Of a stretch of 64,000 bases of DNA, positions 56,083 through 64,000 are shown piece by piece. Each line of letters begins with the position of its first letter. Position 1 is the first letter of the stretch. Under the pieces are notes generated by a model, which was given only the letters and a program-made list of their open reading frames with translations, was not told where the DNA came from and did not search any database. Source of the stretch: an uncultured Granulosicoccaceae bacterium (GTDB lineage: Bacteria > Pseudomonadota > Gammaproteobacteria > Granulosicoccales > Granulosicoccaceae); the NCBI GenBank assembly GCA_938003855.1, contig CALKXD010000007.1:99612-163611 (forward strand), in the 5' to 3' direction. A program made the position numbers and the translations under genes.

Positions 56083-58035
56083 ATGCAAGCAAGTAACTAC
56101 GCACATTGGATGCTCAAGCGGGACGCTGATGATATCGCCTGGCTTTCAATTGATCGCGCTGATGAGTCGACCAATACGCTCGGAGCGGCCGTTATTACCG
56201 AGCTCGACCAGATTCTCGACGAGCTCTACGCCCGGCAGCCACGTGGTCTGGTGATCGACTCTGCGAAAGATACCGGGTTTATTGCCGGTGCTGACATACG
56301 CGAGTTTGAAGCGTTCAGTGATGCTGAAACGGTTACCCGCCAGGTACGCCTTGGCCATGCGGTTTTTACCAAGCTCGAGCAATTGCCTGTGCCGACGGTG
56401 GCGGCGATAAAAGGCTTCTGTCTAGGGGGCGGTTACGAGTTAGCGCTATGCTGCAAATACATCATGGTGCTGGATGTGCCGGACACCCGGGTGGGTCTGC
56501 CGGAAGTGCAGCTTGGTATTATTCCCGGGCTTGGTGGCACGGTGCGTTTACCTGAACGGGTAGGCGGCATGAAAGCGATGACAGCCATGCTGACCGGGCG
56601 CCTCTATCGGGCACGGCCAGCGCGCGCTCTGGGTATGGTCGATGAAGTGGTAGACAAGCACGGCAATCTGCACTGGGCGGCGCGCCGTGCCGTGTTGCAG
56701 AAGCGCAAATTTAAAGGGAAATCATTTGTAGCGCGAGTCACTAACCTGGGTCCGGCCAGAAACAAACTCGCCGAGATTATGCATAAACGCACCGCTGCGA
56801 AGGCAAACCCGGTGCATTATCCCGCGCCTTTCAGGCTGATCGAAAACTGGAAGCAGCACGGTGCAGATCGGGCTGCGATGTTCAATGCAGAAGCCAACAC
56901 GATCGGGGAGTTAATGGTCGGGCCGACATCACGTGGACTGCAGCGTGTATTTCACCTGATGGAGCGTATTAAAGGCCTCGGAAAAAATAACGAATTCAGC
57001 TGTCGCCGTGTGCACGTGATTGGTGCCGGTGTGATGGGCGGCGATATCGCTGCCTGGTGTGCGTTGCAGGGTATGGAAGTTACCGTGCAGGATCGTGAGA
57101 TGAAATATATCGAGCCTGCTGTTGCCCGCGCCAAAAAGTTGTTTAAAAAGAAAACCCGCAGTAAGCACGCCGCAGATGCCACCATGGCGCGGTTTATTGC
57201 TGATGTCGAAGGCAAGGGCGTTGCTCGCGCCGATGTGGTGATTGAGGCGATATACGAAAACGTCGAGGCCAAGCAAGCGCTCTATGCAACACTCGAACCG
57301 CAGATGCAGGATCACGCGGTACTGGCCACGAATACCTCGGCAATTCCACTTGAAACATTATCATCCGGGTTGCGACGACCGGGCCGCTTGATCGGTCTGC
57401 ACTTTTTTAACCCTGTAGCAAAAATGCCGCTGGTTGAAGTGGTTCATGGCGAGGGTACTGATGCCGCGATGGTATCGAAAGGCAATGCCTTTTGCGGACA
57501 GATAAAGCGGTTTCCGTTGCCGGTAAAAAGCAGCCCGGGCTTTTTGGTGAATCGGGTACTTGCTCCCTATATGCTCGAGGCGATGCATATGTACGATGAA
57601 GGCGAAAAGAAAGAAGCGATTGATGCGGCAGCGCTGCAATTCGGGATGCCTATGGGTCCCATTGAATTGGCCGATACGGTCGGACTTGATGTCGGACTCA
57701 GCGTTGTGAAGAAGCTCGGTGGTGATGCAGTTGATAAAGCTGTCGAGCGCCTCAGTGCGATGATCGAGCAGGGCGAGCTGGGCAAAAAATCCGGCAGTGG
57801 TTTCTATAAGTGGGTCAATGGCAAACCTGAGAAGGAAGCTATCGAGGCTGACGATCAGATTGATCAGCGCGCAAAACGCCTGCTGAAACCATTCCTCGAT
57901 GAATGCAAAGCGTGTAGCGCAGACGGCATTGTGGAAGATGATGACCTACTCGATGCAGGTATCATTTTTGGCACCGGCTTCGCGCCGTTTCATGGCGGAC
58001 CGATGAACTATCTAAAGCGCGGGGATGACCTATAG
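56083..58035 (+). CDS. Multifunctional enoyl-CoA hydratase / 3-hydroxyacyl-CoA dehydrogenase (FadJ/FadB-like)
   Basis: Residues 1-200 form an enoyl-CoA hydratase/isomerase (crotonase) fold with DTGFIAGADIREF and GFCLGGGYELAL. Residues about 310-500 form the NAD-binding 3-hydroxyacyl-CoA dehydrogenase domain (VIGAGVMGGDIAAWCAL) with the His-containing segment GLHFFNPVAKMPLVEVVHG. A C-terminal HAD domain follows. The product handles steps two and three of beta-oxidation. At 650 residues it is about 60-80 shorter than E. coli FadJ or FadB, and ends soon after GTGFAPFHGGP. A thiolase gene follows after 341 bp. Confidence 0.9.
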   Translation: MQASNYAHWMLKRDADDIAWLSIDRADESTNTLGAAVITELDQILDELYARQPRGLVIDSAKDTGFIAGADIREFEAFSDAETVTRQVRLGHAVFTKLEQLPVPTVAAIKGFCLGGGYELALCCKYIMVLDVPDTRVGLPEVQLGIIPGLGGTVRLPERVGGMKAMTAMLTGRLYRARPARALGMVDEVVDKHGNLHWAARRAVLQKRKFKGKSFVARVTNLGPARNKLAEIMHKRTAAKANPVHYPAPFRLIENWKQHGADRAAMFNAEANTIGELMVGPTSRGLQRVFHLMERIKGLGKNNEFSCRRVHVIGAGVMGGDIAAWCALQGMEVTVQDREMKYIEPAVARAKKLFKKKTRSKHAADATMARFIADVEGKGVARADVVIEAIYENVEAKQALYATLEPQMQDHAVLATNTSAIPLETLSSGLRRPGRLIGLHFFNPVAKMPLVEVVHGEGTDAAMVSKGNAFCGQIKRFPLPVKSSPGFLVNRVLAPYMLEAMHMYDEGEKKEAIDAAALQFGMPMGPIELADTVGLDVGLSVVKKLGGDAVDKAVERLSAMIEQGELGKKSGSGFYKWVNGKPEKEAIEADDQIDQRAKRLLKPFLDECKACSADGIVEDDDLLDAGIIFGTGFAPFHGGPMNYLKRGDDL

Positions 58036-58376
58036 GGTGCGGGCGGCAATTCAGCCAGCGCTGCGGCCTGAGTCACAGTGATTTCCCGGGGGCAGTGCTT
58101 TGAGTCTATGCGGTGTGACAGAACACAATACTATCTGAATTATAAGTCGTGTTTGAATACCGGATAGGGCGACAGGAAAGGCCGGGTGATTCCGGTCTAA
58201 CAGATCTGCCGCCGATGGCGTACTGTGGTGAAGCTCAGGGCAAACACAGGATATATCGTTTGAGATATAGAAAAGATGATCTCCGGTCTGACTTATCAGG
58301 CTGTTGCAACTATTAACGTCAATCGTGGTGCAGCTGCGCGCTTGATGCAGACATAACAGAATTACAGGAATTCTCT
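58036..58376. other. Gap between the fadJ-like gene and the thiolase gene
   Basis: These 341 bases contain no gene. The CAAAC/GTTTG pair around 58243-58264 is spaced too far apart to match a known fatty-acid operator. The gap suggests a separate promoter for the thiolase. Confidence 0.4.
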
Positions 58377-59654
58377 ATGACAAATACTCTCAGACCTGTC
58401 GCTGTTGTCGGCGGCGTGCGAATACCATTTTGTCGATCCAACTCCGCCTACAGTGCATTGTCCAATCAAGACATGTTATCAACGGCACTTAACGGTCTGG
58501 TTACCCGGTTTGATCTGGCTGGTGAGAAAATTGATGAAGTGGTCGCCGGTGCGGTGATCACCCATTCGAGAGACTGGAACCTGGCCCGTGAGTCTGTGCT
58601 GAGCACGCCGTTGTCGCCGTTGACACCGGCGCTCACCATGCAGCAGGCCTGTGGTACCAGTTTGCAGGCGGCTATAACGTCATCAGCTAAAATTGCCACG
58701 GGTCAGATTGAGTGCGCGATTGCGGCCGGTGCGGATACCGTCAGTGATGTGCCGATTGTGTTTGGCCGCAAGTTCTCACGGCGTATGGTGCAGCTGGGTC
58801 GGGCCCGGTCTATGATGGCCCGTTTAAAATTACTTAAGGGCTTTGGCCCGGGTGAGTTAAAACCGTTGCCGCCTTCGGTTAATGAGCCGCGCACATTGCT
58901 TTCCATGGGGCAGCACTGCGAAATGATGGCACAGCATTGGGGGATCAGTCGGGAGGCACAGGATCAGTTGGCCATGGAAAGCCATCACAAGGCGGCGGCC
59001 GCCTACGATGCCGGATTTTTCGATGATCTGGTCACCCCGTGCGAGCAGGTGCTGCGCGATAACAATATGCGCCCGGATACGTCAATGGAAAAACTGCAGA
59101 CGTTGCGCCACGCCTACGATAAATCCGAGCGCGGCACACTGACAGCGGGTAACAGCACACCGCTGACTGATGGCGCTTCCAGTGTGTTACTGGCCAGCGA
59201 ACAATGGGCACGTGAGCGTGGTTTGCCGATTCTGGCCTATCTGACGCATAGCCAGACAGCTGCGGTCGATTTTGTCGGCGGTGAAGGCCTGTTGATGGCA
59301 CCGGCCGTGGCCGTCAGTGACATGTTAAAACGGGCAGACTTAACCCTTCAGGATTTCGACTTTTATGAAATTCACGAAGCGTTTGCGGCACAGGTGCTCT
59401 GTACACTGGCGGCCTGGGAATCCGACGAATATTGCAGGGATCGTCTGGATCGCACCGCGGCAATGGGGAGCATTGATCGAAGCAAGATGAACATAAAAGG
59501 CAGTAGTCTTGCGGTTGGTCATCCGTTTGCGGCAACCGGTGCAAGAATCATGGGGACACTGGCAAAGATCATCGATGAAAATGCTGGCGGCCGTGGGCTT
59601 ATCTCTGTCTGCACGGCGGGTGGCATGGGGGTGACTGCAATACTCGAGCGATAG
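58377..59654 (+). CDS. Acetyl-CoA C-acyltransferase (FadI-like thiolase)
   Basis: This thiolase cleaves 3-ketoacyl-CoA and releases acetyl-CoA. The 425 residues have the acylated Cys92 in MQQACGTSLQAA, the EIHEAFAAQVLC segment, LAVGHPFAATGARI with catalytic His, and the second Cys in SVCTAGGMGVT. Length and the GGRGLISVCTAGG end fit the FadI type. It likely works with the FadJ-like enzyme just upstream. Confidence 0.9.
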   Translation: MTNTLRPVAVVGGVRIPFCRSNSAYSALSNQDMLSTALNGLVTRFDLAGEKIDEVVAGAVITHSRDWNLARESVLSTPLSPLTPALTMQQACGTSLQAAITSSAKIATGQIECAIAAGADTVSDVPIVFGRKFSRRMVQLGRARSMMARLKLLKGFGPGELKPLPPSVNEPRTLLSMGQHCEMMAQHWGISREAQDQLAMESHHKAAAAYDAGFFDDLVTPCEQVLRDNNMRPDTSMEKLQTLRHAYDKSERGTLTAGNSTPLTDGASSVLLASEQWARERGLPILAYLTHSQTAAVDFVGGEGLLMAPAVAVSDMLKRADLTLQDFDFYEIHEAFAAQVLCTLAAWESDEYCRDRLDRTAAMGSIDRSKMNIKGSSLAVGHPFAATGARIMGTLAKIIDENAGGRGLISVCTAGGMGVTAILER

Positions 59655-60063
59655 TGATCGCCAGCGCCGCGAGTCTACAGGTTGAACTGTAACACCGGTA
59701 TTCCGTTGCGCTCCGGCCGGGCCGGCAAACCCGTCGCACATGCGGAATACGCTGATCGAAAAAGCACTTGAAAAGGGTCGCAACCGAGCCCACATTGTGC
59801 AGCGAAGTGCGCGGCCCCGAGTTGCGTGAATATCAGTTCAGGCAGCTTGCACGTTGGCCGCCTGTATAGGGATACACAGCTACGGTCAGTCTGCGCTGGC
59901 AGGCCGGTCCGGCGAACCGTAGATTACCGCGCACGTCGGTGGTCAGATACAATTGCGGTAGTCGTCAGCCACCCAAGGTGTGTCGCTGTTACTACGGCGG
60001 AACCCGGCGCATTCGACTACATTGGCAAAAAATTCATCAACACTTAACTGAGGAAGTAGACAC
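59655..60063. other. Gap between the thiolase gene and etfB
   Basis: No gene or RNA was recognised in 409 bases. A GAGGAAGTA sequence ahead of ATG 60064 serves as ribosome binding site for etfB. The etf promoter should lie here. Confidence 0.4.
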
Positions 60064-60813
60064 ATGAAGATACTGGTCGCTGTGAAACGAGTGCTCGACT
60101 ACAACGTCAAAGCGCGCGTCAACGCGGACGGTACGGGTATCGACCTTGCCAACGTCAAGATGTCGATGAACCCGTTTGACGAGATTGCCGTTGAGGAAGC
60201 GCTGCGCATTAAGGAGGCCGGTAAGGCTGATGAGGTAATTGCTGTATCGATGGGGGTCAAGCAGTCGCAGGAAACCATCCGTACCGCGCTGGCAATGGGG
60301 GCGGATCGCGGTATTCTGGTAGAAACCGATGCCGAGCTGCAGCCATTAGCAATTGCCAAGCTGCTCGCTGCTATTGCCGCACGTGAAGAGCCCGGGCTGG
60401 TAATCGTGGGTAAGCAGGCAATCGACGACGACAGCAATCAAACCGGGCAGATGTTTGCCGCGTTAATGGATTGGCCACAGGCAACGTTTGCCTCCGAAGT
60501 CGACATCGACGGCGACAGCATGAAGGTTACCCGCGAAGTAGATGGTGGTCTGGAGTCTATTCAGGTTTCTATGCCTGCGCTGATTACCACCGACCTGCGC
60601 CTGAATGAACCGCGATACGCCAAACTGCCAAACATCATGAAAGCGAAGAAGAAACCGCTGGATGTGCTTACACCCGAAGAACTTGAAGTGGATATTGCGC
60701 CGAGACTGGTCACCGTTAAGGTAGAAGAGCCACCAACCCGTAAAGCCGGTGAGATTGTCGGTTCGGTTGCCGAGTTAGTCGACAAGCTTAAAAATGAAGC
60801 CAAAGTCATCTAA
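60064..60813 (+). CDS. etfB: Electron transfer flavoprotein, beta subunit
   Basis: EtfB binds AMP and, with EtfA, carries electrons from acyl-CoA dehydrogenases to ETF:quinone oxidoreductase. The 249 residues start with [14 protein letters not shown] and contain [20 protein letters not shown], the [17 protein letters not shown] nucleotide segment and [20 protein letters not shown]. Length is normal. etfA follows 25 bases later, as in most bacteria. Confidence 0.96.
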   Translation: MKILVAVKRVLDYNVKARVNADGTGIDLANVKMSMNPFDEIAVEEALRIKEAGKADEVIAVSMGVKQSQETIRTALAMGADRGILVETDAELQPLAIAKLLAAIAAREEPGLVIVGKQAIDDDSNQTGQMFAALMDWPQATFASEVDIDGDSMKVTREVDGGLESIQVSMPALITTDLRLNEPRYAKLPNIMKAKKKPLDVLTPEELEVDIAPRLVTVKVEEPPTRKAGEIVGSVAELVDKLKNEAKVI

Positions 60814-60838
60814 GCCAACAGAATACTCAGGAACTATC

Positions 60839-61777
60839 ATGACAACATTAGTAATTGCAGATCACGACAACAGTGAACTGAAACCGGCTACTCTGAATGT
60901 GGTGGCTGCCGCCCAGGCGATTGGCGAAGAAATCGTTGTGCTGGTCGCAGGCGCCGGGTGCGCTGCGGTTGGCGAGCAGGCTGCTAAGGTGGCAGGCGTT
61001 GCGAAGGTACTGGTCTGTGATGACCCGGCCTACGCAAACCAACTGGCCGAGAACATGACACCGCTGATCGTTGCTCTGGCGACTGACTACTCGCACGTCC
61101 TGTTTGCGAATACCGCCAGCGGTAAAAATATCATGCCCCGTGCCGCCGCTAAGCTCGACGTGGCCGGGATTTCGGATATCACAGCCGTGGTCAGTGCAGA
61201 CACCTTTGTGCGTCCGATATACGCCGGTAACGCTATGATGACCGTGCAGAGCATCGACGCCTGCAAGATGATCACCGTGCGTACCACCGCGTTTGAGGCA
61301 GTCGCCGCGGAGGGCGGAACAGCGGCTGTTGAGACTGTCGCAGCCGTTGCTGCCAGTGACAAAGTCAGCTGGACCGGCGCGGAACTGACTAAGTCCGACC
61401 GACCGGAACTCACCAGCGCGAGCATTGTTGTTTCAGGTGGACGCGGCATGCAGAACGGTGAAAACTTCGCCATGCTTGAGTCCGTCGCCGAAAAGCTCAA
61501 CGCGGCGGTCGGAGCATCCCGTGCTGCGGTTGATGCGGGCTTTGTGCCGAACGACTATCAGGTGGGACAAACCGGCAAAGTGGTCGCTCCTGATCTCTAC
61601 ATTGCGGTTGGTATCTCCGGTGCAATTCAGCATCTGGCCGGTATGAAAGACAGCAAGGTGATTGTTGCCATCAACAAGGACGAGGAAGCGCCGATCTTCC
61701 AGGTAGCCGACTACGGTCTGGTTGCGGACCTGTTTGATGCCGTACCCGAGTTGGACGCCGCACTCGCAGAAAACTAG
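60839..61777 (+). CDS. etfA: Electron transfer flavoprotein, alpha subunit
   Basis: EtfA holds the FAD of the electron carrier. From ATG 60839 (AGGA site upstream) it has 312 residues, the family size: an N-terminal adenine-nucleotide-like domain and a C-terminal FAD domain with [34 protein letters not shown] and [20 protein letters not shown]. The open frame runs further upstream but would overlap etfB. It should accept electrons from LiuA and the acyl-CoA dehydrogenase at the end of the window. Confidence 0.96.
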   Translation: MTTLVIADHDNSELKPATLNVVAAAQAIGEEIVVLVAGAGCAAVGEQAAKVAGVAKVLVCDDPAYANQLAENMTPLIVALATDYSHVLFANTASGKNIMPRAAAKLDVAGISDITAVVSADTFVRPIYAGNAMMTVQSIDACKMITVRTTAFEAVAAEGGTAAVETVAAVAASDKVSWTGAELTKSDRPELTSASIVVSGGRGMQNGENFAMLESVAEKLNAAVGASRAAVDAGFVPNDYQVGQTGKVVAPDLYIAVGISGAIQHLAGMKDSKVIVAINKDEEAPIFQVADYGLVADLFDAVPELDAALAEN

Positions 61778-62115
61778 AGCGTCACGCGGTGGGATTGCCG
61801 GATATTCTGCCGCGTAAGCTTGGTTTTCGCAGGCGGTGCAACAAATCATTGTGGCACCACAGGCACCTTCAGGCGTTTCAACGCTACGCTGCCGGCAGTG
61901 TGCTAGACGCCTGATTCCCACCCCGCTGCACAATTCCTGCTGCGGTGCGCTCTGTGTCCCGGCGACTACGCGCAAGTCGTCGACATAATCTCTGCGTTTT
62001 TGCGCCTGGTGCTGCACTGAGCCCGGCGCAGGATCAAACTTGCATTGCACTTGCTATAATGGCGGTAGTGGCACTAGCGGTGCTACTGAAGCCTGACTCA
62101 TCCGGAGAACAAATT
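61778..62115. other. Gap between etfA and the acyl-CoA dehydrogenase gene
   Basis: No gene was recognised in these 338 bases. An in-frame extension of the dehydrogenase gene reaches back to 61945 but lacks family similarity. No operator was identified. Confidence 0.4.
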
Positions 62116-63885
62116 TTGTCTTACACAGCTCCCGTTAAGGATATGCGCTTTGTGCTCGATCATGTTGTCGGGATGGAAGACATCGCCCGACTGCCGGGTT
62201 ATGAAGAGGCCACCCCCGATATCGTCTCCGCGATTCTGGAGGAGGCCGGCAAGTTTGCCGCCGATGTATTAGCGCCGCTTAATCACCCCGGCGATCTCGA
62301 AGGGGCAACGTGGACCGCCGAGGGAGTTACCACTGTCGCCGGTTGGAAAGACGCCTATACACAATTCTCCGAGGCCGGCTGGAACAGTCTGGCGTTTGAT
62401 CCGGAATATGGCGGGCAGGGCATGCCCGGCGCGCTGGCTGCGGCGGTGCAGGAGATGTGGCACAGCTCAAACATGGCGTTCGGTCTGTGCCCGCTGCTAA
62501 CTCAGGGCGCAGTGCATGCAATTGCTTCGCACGCCTCGGATGAGCTAAAGCAGACATACCTTGAGAAAATGATCAGCGGACAGTGGACCGGCACGATGAA
62601 TTTAACCGAGCCTCAAGCCGGTTCCGATCTAGCCGCTGTCCGGTCGCGTGCTGAACCTCGCGGTGATCACTACCTTATCACCGGTCAGAAAATCTACATC
62701 ACCTACGGTGATCACGATATGACTGAAAACACCATCCATCTGGTACTGGCTCGTACTCCCGATGCGCCGGCCGGTGTTAAAGGCATATCGTTGTTTGTGT
62801 GCCCGAAATACCTACTCAACAGTGATGGTACCCCGGGTCAGCGCAATGATGCCCGGTGTGTTTCGATCGAGCACAAACTGGGTATTCATGCGAGCCCGAC
62901 CTGCGTGATGTCGTTCGGCGATGATGGCGGTGCGGTCGGCTATCTGGTGGGTGAGGAAAACCGTGGCCTGATGTATATGTTCACCATGATGAATGAAGCG
63001 CGGCTGGCAGTCGGCATTGAAGGCTATGCGCTGGGCGAAATGGCTTATCAGCGTGCTACCGCGTTTGCCAAAGACCGCAAGCAGGGGCCGGTGCTTCTCG
63101 GCGATAAAGAATCGCAGCCGGGTATCATCAATCACCCGGATGTGCGCCGTATGCTGATGACAATGCGTTCGCAGGTTGAGGCGGCACGGGTGATTGCCTA
63201 CGATTGTGCGGCGGCCTTTGACTTTGCGTCGCATCATAGCGACGAGGACGTTCGCGCCAGATTTGACCGGAGAGGTGCATTGCTGACTCCCATCGTCAAG
63301 GGCTGGTCAACCGAGATCGGTGTCGATGTCTGCTCGCTGGGTGTGCAGGTGCATGGTGGTATGGGCTTTATCGAGGAAACCGGTGCAGCGCAATATCTGC
63401 GGGATGTAAGAATCACACCGATCTATGAAGGCACTACCGGCATCCAGGCAAACGATCTGCTGGGTCGCAAGACGCAATACGACGGTGGGCAGGGTATCGA
63501 AGAGCTCCTGGTCGATATGCGGGCGACTCTATCAGCGCTTGAGCAGGCGACAGATGCGCATGGTAAACGGGCAGGCAAGGCACTGAAAAACGCCATCGAT
63601 CTGGTCGCGGCAGCCAGTCAGAAAATACTGCAGCAGGAGAACCCGGCAGTGAACGCGGCGGTTGCCAATGACTACCTGATGTTGATGGGTTATACCACCG
63701 GTTGCTGGGCTCTGGCGCGCTCGGTGTTAGCAACAGCTAACGTGGATGATAACGATTTTGTCAGCGCCAAACTTACTGTGTGCCGTTTTTATTTTGACTG
63801 CATTGCCCCCCGCGCCAATAGTCACTTCACCGCGCTTGAAAATGCCGACATCGAACACTACGCGCTCGATATCGAACTAATGTAA
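62116..63885 (+). CDS. Acyl-CoA dehydrogenase, long (DmdC/FadE5-like)
   Basis: This FAD enzyme oxidises an acyl-CoA to a 2-enoyl-CoA. Length (589 residues from TTG 62116) and the C-terminal extension match the long family that includes DmdC and FadE5, with SYTAPVKDMRFVLDHV at the start, MNLTEPQAGSDLAAVRSRAE and QKIYITYGDHD for FAD, and the catalytic Glu in ITPIYEGTTGIQANDL. A GGAG site lies 9 bases before the TTG, and the family's N-terminus begins there. Substrate unknown; the neighbouring genes suggest fatty acid or short-chain acyl-CoA. Confidence 0.9.
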   Translation: MSYTAPVKDMRFVLDHVVGMEDIARLPGYEEATPDIVSAILEEAGKFAADVLAPLNHPGDLEGATWTAEGVTTVAGWKDAYTQFSEAGWNSLAFDPEYGGQGMPGALAAAVQEMWHSSNMAFGLCPLLTQGAVHAIASHASDELKQTYLEKMISGQWTGTMNLTEPQAGSDLAAVRSRAEPRGDHYLITGQKIYITYGDHDMTENTIHLVLARTPDAPAGVKGISLFVCPKYLLNSDGTPGQRNDARCVSIEHKLGIHASPTCVMSFGDDGGAVGYLVGEENRGLMYMFTMMNEARLAVGIEGYALGEMAYQRATAFAKDRKQGPVLLGDKESQPGIINHPDVRRMLMTMRSQVEAARVIAYDCAAAFDFASHHSDEDVRARFDRRGALLTPIVKGWSTEIGVDVCSLGVQVHGGMGFIEETGAAQYLRDVRITPIYEGTTGIQANDLLGRKTQYDGGQGIEELLVDMRATLSALEQATDAHGKRAGKALKNAIDLVAAASQKILQQENPAVNAAVANDYLMLMGYTTGCWALARSVLATANVDDNDFVSAKLTVCRFYFDCIAPRANSHFTALENADIEHYALDIELM

Positions 63886-64000
63886 GACCTCATAATGGCG
63901 GCTGCAGGCATCAATTTTCCTGCAGTACGTCACAGCTAGCTGCTGTATAACCAGACTCTGTTGGCCTAATTAAAAAGGCGGCTTTCAGAACTGTCTGCAT

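Noticed and set aside
58313..58325. TTAACGTCAAT half-site before the thiolase gene
   Set aside because: Only one half of the LiuR-like palindrome is present; no matching left arm.

Overview
The window looks like a chromosomal segment of a free-living, probably marine or aquatic, heterotrophic gammaproteobacterium. This rests on gene content and order: an ilvIH-pssA group, a holD-rimI-prfC neighbourhood, a complete ccmABCDEFGHI set, a MoxR/Bat locus, MucD, BepA, and FadJ/FadI-like beta-oxidation genes. Genus cannot be fixed from the sequence. No tRNA, rRNA, insertion sequence, prophage or CRISPR array was seen.

Layout. 1-8.7 kb: pckA and bepA converge on a strong bidirectional terminator; then ilvI-ilvH, pssA, a holD-like psi subunit gene and rimI. 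8.7-16.7 kb: prfC, a short Ada-type DNA repair protein, then a leucine/isovalerate degradation operon (liuA-liuB-liuD) behind a consensus promoter that overlaps a LiuR-like palindrome. 16.7-31.7 kb: a mixed accessory stretch with an exostosin-like glycosyltransferase, a GT-C-like membrane protein, 5-formyl-THF cyclo-ligase, a SET-domain protein with a histone-H1-like tail, a GFA protein, an MBL hydrolase, MucD, two unknown genes, an FGE-like periplasmic protein, a DUF368 (PopT) transporter, an HD protein, an amidase, a rhomboid and a lipoprotein transglycosylase.

31.8-36.7 kb is the most distinctive part. Three minus-strand genes encode secreted proteins that share eleven copies of a Cys-bounded module (D-x-D-G-D-G-Y/F-G-W-E-N between two Cys, always 21 residues from Cys to Cys). 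Two of them carry a GH12 beta-glucanase domain with both catalytic Glu residues. The third has two Ig-like repeats and no visible enzyme. Together they look like an extracellular beta-glucan or xyloglucan attack system built around an unnamed binding module.

37-39.5 kb: fghA, a MioC-like flavodoxin and an SDR. 39.6-54.1 kb: a seven-gene MoxR-DUF58-DUF4381-BatABCD run, mostly with overlapping stops and starts, followed by all nine cytochrome c maturation genes. 54.4-55.7 kb: a one-POTRA Omp85-family barrel. 56-63.9 kb: fatty acid oxidation genes (FadJ-like, FadI-like thiolase, etfBA, a long acyl-CoA dehydrogenase). ETF would take electrons from both the isovaleryl-CoA and the acyl-CoA dehydrogenases.
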